A stretch of DNA of 64,000 nucleotides, from positions 1 to 64,000 of the forward strand of contig JBNKCL010000091.1 in assembly GCA_050287725.1 (NCBI GenBank), given 5' to 3'. Shown here in pieces: positions 60,026 through 64,000 of this stretch. Below the pieces are notes generated by a model, which was not told the origin of the DNA, made no database searches, and saw only the letters and a program-made list of their open reading frames with translations. Positions within the stretch are counted from its first letter, which is position 1, and each line of letters begins with the position of its first letter. Source of the stretch: CBFDBF01 sp050287725. Its GTDB lineage: Bacteria > Pseudomonadota > Gammaproteobacteria > Chromatiales > Chromatiaceae. The position numbers were made by a program, and so were the translations under genes.

Positions 60026-60997
60026 ATGTCTTGGCGCCCGTCCGCAAACCGTCCGATGCTCGCGGCGCGGGCGGAACTGTTGGCGGGCATACGCCGATTC
60101 TTCTCCCGGGCCGGCGTCCTGGAGGTGGAGACGCCGGTTTGCTCGGCGCGGGCCACAACCGACCCGGCGCTCAAGAGCCTGGAAACCGATTTCAGCGGCC
60201 CGGGCGCGCCCGCCGGGAAGAGGCTGTATCTCCATACCTCTCCCGAGTTTCCGATGAAACGGCTACTGGCAGCCGGGAGCGGGCCGATCTACCAGGTCTG
60301 TAGGGTATTCCGGGATGGCGAGTCGGGGCGGCTCCATAACCCGGAATTCACCCTGCTGGAGTGGTACCGCCCCGGGTATGATCTGGATGCCATGATGCGG
60401 GAGACCGCCGAGCTGGTGAATTCACTGCTGCCGCAACCCCGGGCGGTAGAACGACTCAGCTATGGCGAGGCATTCCGGCGCCATCTGGGTATCGACCCGC
60501 ATTCCGGTACGGCCGATGATCTGCGGGCAGAGGCGATGCGGGCGGGCATTGCGGGTTCGGATGCCCTGATGCTTCCGGATCGCGACGCCTGGCTGGATCT
60601 GCTCCTGACCCATGCGGTGGAGCCGTACCTGGGCCGGGGAAACCTCACTCTCCTTTACGACTACCCCGCCACCCAGGCCGCCCTGGCGCGCGTGCGGCCG
60701 GGAGATCCACCGGTGGCGGAGCGGTTCGAGCTTTATGCCGAGGGTATGGAACTGGCCAACGGCTTTCAGGAATTGGCGGATGCAAAAGAGCAACGCCGCA
60801 GGTTCGAGGCGGATCTGGAAAAACGGCAAAGGGAGGGAAAAGAGTCGATTCCCATGGATGAGAATCTGCTGGCGGCCCTGGAGTCGGGGTTGCCGGACTG
60901 TTGCGGTGTGGCGCTGGGGGTGGATCGCCTGTTGCTGCTGATCACCGGGGCGGGGCGTATTGATGAGGTCCTGGCGTTCCCGCTTGAACGCGCCTGA
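60026..60997 (+). CDS. epmA: EF-P beta-lysine ligase
   Basis: 323 residues from the ATG at 60026. A class II lysyl-tRNA synthetase-like core without the anticodon domain. Motif 2 appears as VCRVFRDGESGRLHNPEFTL, with LLEWYRPGYD following, and motif 3 as CCGVALGVDRLLLLITG. It attaches beta-lysine to EF-P Lys34. An in-frame ATG at 59973 overlaps efp and is less likely. Together with epmB and efp it forms a complete set. Confidence 0.96.
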   Translation: MSWRPSANRPMLAARAELLAGIRRFFSRAGVLEVETPVCSARATTDPALKSLETDFSGPGAPAGKRLYLHTSPEFPMKRLLAAGSGPIYQVCRVFRDGESGRLHNPEFTLLEWYRPGYDLDAMMRETAELVNSLLPQPRAVERLSYGEAFRRHLGIDPHSGTADDLRAEAMRAGIAGSDALMLPDRDAWLDLLLTHAVEPYLGRGNLTLLYDYPATQAALARVRPGDPPVAERFELYAEGMELANGFQELADAKEQRRRFEADLEKRQREGKESIPMDENLLAALESGLPDCCGVALGVDRLLLLITGAGRIDEVLAFPLERA

Positions 60998-61093
60998 CTC
61001 CAATTATCGGGAGGCCAGGGATGGGCGAAGCGACCACGCAGGAGCGGCGATGTACAGGATGTGCGGTTATTGTTCTAGCAAAACGAGAAAAGC

Positions 61094-61486
61094 ATGATCG
61101 AACACCGGAAAGAGGAGCCTGCCGAACGTCAGGTAGTGGTGTTGGGAGCGAGTCCCAATCCCGGCCGTTACTCCAATCAGGCGGTACGGCTGCTTGCGGA
61201 GAAAGGTTTTCGGGTAACCCCGGTGCGCCCGGACGAATCCGAGATCGAAGGGCTGCAAGCGGTCTCCGATTTGGCGCAGGTTACCGGACCGGTAGATACC
61301 CTGACCCTGTATGTTAACCCCCGGCGGTCGGAATTGCTGGCGGACCAAATCGTGGCGTTGATGCCGGGGCGCGTGATCTTCAATCCCGGCAGCGAGTCGC
61401 CGGAGCTGGAGGGTCGTCTGGATGCCGCAGGCATACGACGGTTGCGTGCCTGCACCCTGGTGCTGTTGCGTAGCGGGGAATTCTGA
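61094..61486 (+). CDS. CoA-binding domain protein
   Basis: 130 residues, a single Rossmann-like CoA_binding_2 domain (RQVVVLGASPNPGRYSNQAV, then GRVIFNPGSESPELEGRLDA). The family resembles the CoA-binding domain of succinyl-CoA synthetase; YccU is a relative. Substrate unknown. The ATG follows GAGAAAAG. A hairpin terminator lies 46 bases after the stop. Confidence 0.86.
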   Translation: MIEHRKEEPAERQVVVLGASPNPGRYSNQAVRLLAEKGFRVTPVRPDESEIEGLQAVSDLAQVTGPVDTLTLYVNPRRSELLADQIVALMPGRVIFNPGSESPELEGRLDAAGIRRLRACTLVLLRSGEF

Positions 61487-61532
61487 TCGCAGGGGGCGGT
61501 AGCGGTCGTTCTCCCACGGTCGGCGCAAACGA

Positions 61533-61558
61533 CAACGCCCCGCAGCTACGGGGCGTTG
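61533..61558. terminator. Bidirectional hairpin between CoA-binding and PAN genes
   Basis: CAACGCCCCG (61533-61542) pairs with CGGGGCGTTG (61549-61558) around a 6-base loop. It is placed between two converging genes and fits an intrinsic terminator, though the U-tract is short. Confidence 0.66.
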
Positions 61559-61582
61559 CCTTCACTCATCGAAATACAGCCG

Positions 61583-62164
61583 CTATTTCACGCCGGATAC
61601 GCAACAGTTGTTGGGTTGGGCTACAGGGACGTGATGTTTCAGCCAACAACGTGGGTGTGGTCCCTGGTATCCCGGTTTCACATAGGTCCAGGCTTTGCAG
61701 GATGGATTGGCATTGCACTGGTTTCTGCAGAGCAACGGGTTGGCGGAAGGAAGGTTGAAGTTACTCAAGTCCATACCGGGGCGATCGGTATTCGGCTGTA
61801 TGCCGCCGCCACCGCCGCCGCCCTTCACACCGGAGACACAGCAGGTGTTGTAGTGGGACGCAGGGACGCTATGTTTCAGCCAACAGCGGGGATGAGGTCC
61901 CTGGACCCCGGGTTTTACATAGGTCCAAGCCTGGCAGGAGGGGTTGGAGTTGCATTGGTTTCTGCAGAGTGCCGGGTTGGCGGCGGGAAGATTGAAGTTG
62001 CTGATGTCCATTCCCGGGCGATCGGTGTTCCACTCCATACCACTGCCGGGTCCTCCGCCACCGCCCCCGCCGCCCGGCGGCGGGACGCAGCCGCTGAGCA
62101 CGGTTAATAGATAGACTCCCATGATTGCGGCGCCGGCGGCGAGAAATCTCTTGAGCTTGGCCAT
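61583..62164 (-). CDS. Tandem PAN-domain lipoprotein
   Basis: 193 residues. The lipoprotein signal peptide ends with SGC (MGVYLLTVLSGC), so Cys26 should be lipidated. After a Gly-rich linker, two 69-residue PAN/Apple-type domains follow (residues 46-114 and 125-193), 57 of 69 residues identical. Each has six cysteines in the same places (for example CRNQCNSNPSCQAWTYVKPG). A second Gly-rich linker separates them. PAN domains bind protein or carbohydrate. Outer-membrane attachment is inferred. Confidence 0.84.
   Translation of the reverse strand: MAKLKRFLAAGAAIMGVYLLTVLSGCVPPPGGGGGGGGPGSGMEWNTDRPGMDISNFNLPAANPALCRNQCNSNPSCQAWTYVKPGVQGPHPRCWLKHSVPASHYNTCCVSGVKGGGGGGGIQPNTDRPGMDLSNFNLPSANPLLCRNQCNANPSCKAWTYVKPGYQGPHPRCWLKHHVPVAQPNNCCVSGVK
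61586..62029 (-). repeat. Tandem duplication coding two PAN domains
   Basis: Two 207-base coding units, 61823-62029 and 61586-61792, separated by 30 bases encoding a Gly-rich linker. They encode 57 of 69 identical residues, so the duplication is fairly recent or under strong constraint. Confidence 0.82.
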
Positions 62165-62296
62165 GCTGAATCTCCTCTTTTCTGATCCTTAATCCATTAC
62201 TGCTCGTATGAATAGTAGCTCATCCATTCATGATTGCCGTTCCGGCAGGCACTGTTCGGTCTCTTAACTTCGGTATATTGTGGGATCCGTCAGAGT

Positions 62297-62752
62297 TCAG
62301 TTCTCTTTTAACTGTTCGTCGTATTCGGCCTCGAAGTGGAGTTTATGGCCGGCCTCCTCCTGGGCCAGTACCAGGAAGGCGTCCCGGATTCCGGCGTCCG
62401 TCGCTCCCGCCGCGAGATCCATGTAGAGATCATGCGCGGCCTTCTCTCTCTGCATCGCCAGGGTCAGGATCTCCTGATAACTCATATCCGGCCGAATCTC
62501 TCCCGGCACCATGTATTCGGTGATCTTCAGGTCCAACGCTTCCACGCGTGAAGGGTGTAGTTCCACGCCGCTCTGTTTCAGCGCCAACAGCTTCTCCTTG
62601 TGCCGCTGCTCGACGCCGGCAAATCTGAGCAACGTCTCCCGGAGGGCGGGTTCCTCCATTTGCCCGGCCAGATCGGTATAGAGTTGCGCCGCTTCCTCCT
62701 CTTGTCCGATGGCAAAATCCAATACCTCTTCTACGGAACCCCAAGATTTCAT
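62297..62752 (-). CDS. Ferritin-like/rubrerythrin protein
   Basis: 151 residues from the ATG at 62752, behind a strong AAGGAGGT. Two helix pairs carry the iron ligands (QEEEAAQLYTDLAG with VEQRHKEKL, and MQREKAAHDLYMDLA with QEEAGHKLHFEAEYDEQL). There is no rubredoxin domain. It probably handles peroxide or iron. Confidence 0.86.
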   Translation of the reverse strand: MKSWGSVEEVLDFAIGQEEEAAQLYTDLAGQMEEPALRETLLRFAGVEQRHKEKLLALKQSGVELHPSRVEALDLKITEYMVPGEIRPDMSYQEILTLAMQREKAAHDLYMDLAAGATDAGIRDAFLVLAQEEAGHKLHFEAEYDEQLKEN

Positions 62753-62884
62753 TCCAACCTCCTTCACGGTGACGAACGACAGTGTGCTGATTATTTGTGA
62801 GTATATCCAGTTTGGACAGATGGGCGAAAATCCGCACTTTGACCGATTGCGCAGATCACATAGGGTGTCGCTATACGATGGCAT

Positions 62885-63547
62885 TTACTCCATCCAGGTT
62901 ACGAATTCTTCAGTGGGCGCCCGGTCGGTACGGGCTTGGTTGACCGGGGAGTCCCAGTCCGGATAGCCGATGGAGATCCCCAGCACCAGACGTTTGCTCT
63001 CCGGGATGGAGAGAAACCGCTTGATCTCCCGGGCGTAATCGGTGGCGAAGGCTTGCGGCACCGTGCCGAGCCCTTTGGCGTGGGCGGCCAGCATCAGGCT
63101 CTGTGCGAACAGCCCCAGGTCGAACAGCGACCACTCGGTGAGCTCCGCCTCCTGCAGCAGGTAGATGCCATGGGGTGCGCCGTAGAAGTGAAAGTTGGCG
63201 ATTTTGGATTTACGGACATTGTCCGGGGCGTTCAGGTCGATACCGGTGAGCCGTTGACGCGACTGGATCAGTTGGCCGATGCGGGCCTTCTGGGTCGGCG
63301 GCCAGGAGGTGGGAGTGGGCAGATCGGGGGTGGTGGGTTCCCCGCGCTCCAGCATTGCGGTCAGCATTTCCGAGAGCGCCTGTTTTTTCGCCCCGGAGAG
63401 GATGGCCACCTCCCATGGCTGGCTGTCTTTGTAGGAGGGGCTCCACTTGGCGATATCGATCAGCTCCAGCAGCAGTTCCTGCGGTACCGGGTCGGGTTTG
63501 AACTTCCGGATGCTCTTGCGGCCTCGAATGCACTCGATGGTATCCAT
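62885..63547 (-). CDS. Nitroreductase family protein
   Basis: 220 residues. FMN-binding features of the nitroreductase family are present: IRGRKSIRKFKPDPVPQELL at the start, DIAKWSPSYKDSQPWEVAIL next, and GLGTVPQAFATDYAREIKRF near the end. It reduces nitro or quinone compounds with NAD(P)H; the natural substrate is unknown. It lies 132 bases before the ferritin-like gene on the same strand. Confidence 0.9.
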   Translation of the reverse strand: MDTIECIRGRKSIRKFKPDPVPQELLLELIDIAKWSPSYKDSQPWEVAILSGAKKQALSEMLTAMLERGEPTTPDLPTPTSWPPTQKARIGQLIQSRQRLTGIDLNAPDNVRKSKIANFHFYGAPHGIYLLQEAELTEWSLFDLGLFAQSLMLAAHAKGLGTVPQAFATDYAREIKRFLSIPESKRLVLGISIGYPDWDSPVNQARTDRAPTEEFVTWME

Positions 63548-63609
63548 GGTTTCGCCTTTTTTTACTGATTACGTGGGTGGAAGCGGCGAGGACGGCGCCC
63601 CGAAGCCGC

Positions 63610-64000
63610 TTACTGCGAGATGACGGTTGCGATCTGTTCCCCCATACGGACCCGGGTCTCCGGCTGCAGGGATTCGGCCCAACTTACGGCATCCTTTGCG
63701 AACAACAGAATCACGGTGGAGCCCATATTGAAGCGCCCCAGCTCGGCGCCGCGCGCCAGTTTTACGGCGGCGGCAGAGTGCCGGCCGTAGTCCCAACGCC
63801 GGATACGGCGCCAGCCGGGGGTGACGGTCCCGGCCCAGACGGTATCCATGCTGGCGACGAAGATGGCGCCTACCATGATCACCGCCATCGGCCCTGCCTC
63901 GGTCTCGAACAGGTTGACCACCCGCTCGTTGCGGCTGAACAGGCGCGGGATGGAGCGGGTGGTGACAGGACTGACGCTGAACAGCCGTCCGGGGACATGC
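63610..64000 (-). CDS. psd: Phosphatidylserine decarboxylase (C-terminal part)
   Basis: The frame is open to the window edge; about 130 C-terminal residues are visible, and the start lies beyond 64000. FSVSPVTTRSIPRLFSRNER and GPMAVIMVGAIFVASMDTVW are typical. The self-cleavage motif LGST is here MGST (GRFNMGSTVILLF), where Ser becomes the pyruvoyl cofactor of the alpha subunit. It makes phosphatidylethanolamine at the inner membrane. Confidence 0.94.
   Translation of the reverse strand, partial: HVPGRLFSVSPVTTRSIPRLFSRNERVVNLFETEAGPMAVIMVGAIFVASMDTVWAGTVTPGWRRIRRWDYGRHSAAAVKLARGAELGRFNMGSTVILLFAKDAVSWAESLQPETRVRMGEQIATVISQ

Noticed and set aside
1..64000. CRISPR arrays, tRNA or rRNA genes, transposases, integrases, phage genes
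   Set aside because: I looked for regular direct repeats, tRNA-like T-loop sequences and typical mobile-element proteins and saw none.

Overview
The window reads as chromosomal DNA of a motile, sulfur-oxidising gammaproteobacterium. Evidence: gammaproteobacterial gene orders (ypjD/ffh, rpsP-rimM-trmD-rplS, epmB/efp/epmA, nadA-nrtR), a polar-type flagellin cluster with FliA and RpoN promoters, flavocytochrome c sulfide dehydrogenase (fccAB) with multihaem cytochromes, and high-GC codon use. The fcc genes point to a Chromatiales-like chemolithotroph, but genus cannot be fixed from sequence alone. No rRNA, tRNA, CRISPR array, transposase or prophage was seen. Coding density is high; the largest non-coding block (about 0.9 kb, after ffh) holds a long inverted-repeat element.

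Layout. 1-6.8 kb: late flagellar genes flgK(partial)-flgL-fliC-flaG-fliD-fliS-fliT-like. 6.7-10.5 kb: a TPR-sulfotransferase, a second sulfotransferase and a glycosyltransferase, plausibly decorating flagellin. 10.5-15.9 kb: ypjD, ffh, repeat element, rpsP-rimM-trmD-rplS. 15.9-22 kb: membrane protein, sbcB, small unknowns, ankyrin lipoprotein, a K+ channel coupled to a soluble RCK protein. 22-36.7 kb: a phosphate region. One long leftward operon runs pstS-phoU-pstC-pstA-pstB2-pstB1-phoB-phoR from a clear Pho box. Divergent from it are a 2-phosphoglycerate-kinase-like gene and an archaeal-type phosphoglycerate mutase, then pit, a universal stress protein and a Na/Pi cotransporter. 36.7-42.8 kb: repeat protein, SplB-like radical SAM enzyme, haem-c chemoreceptor, CBS protein, dihaem cytochrome. 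42.8-46.5 kb: fccB, fccA, ankyrin protein and NapC/NirT tetrahaem cytochrome. 47-49 kb: hemerythrin, DUF2249 and a multi-spanning NnrS-like protein. 49-51 kb: nadA-nrtR with a candidate operator. 51-58 kb: HDOD protein, GAF-GGDEF protein, 5'-nucleotidase, a FimX-like degenerate GGDEF/EAL protein and a PilZ-like partner. 58.4-61 kb: the complete EF-P lysylation set. 61-64 kb: CoA-binding protein, tandem PAN lipoprotein, ferritin-like protein, nitroreductase and the end of psd.

The most interesting biology is the phosphate region. The two PstB ATPases have complementary defects, which predicts a heterodimer with one working and one degenerate ATP site. PhoU is fused to a low-molecular-weight phosphatase-like domain whose catalytic cysteine is aspartate. 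A kinase/mutase pair that would handle 2- and 3-phosphoglycerate lies directly across the Pho box. Other leads are the possible flagellin sulfation module, a FliA-type promoter ahead of an HDOD/diguanylate cyclase pair, the fcc-ankyrin-NapC cluster, and divergent epmB and efp genes whose annotated ATG codons overlap.
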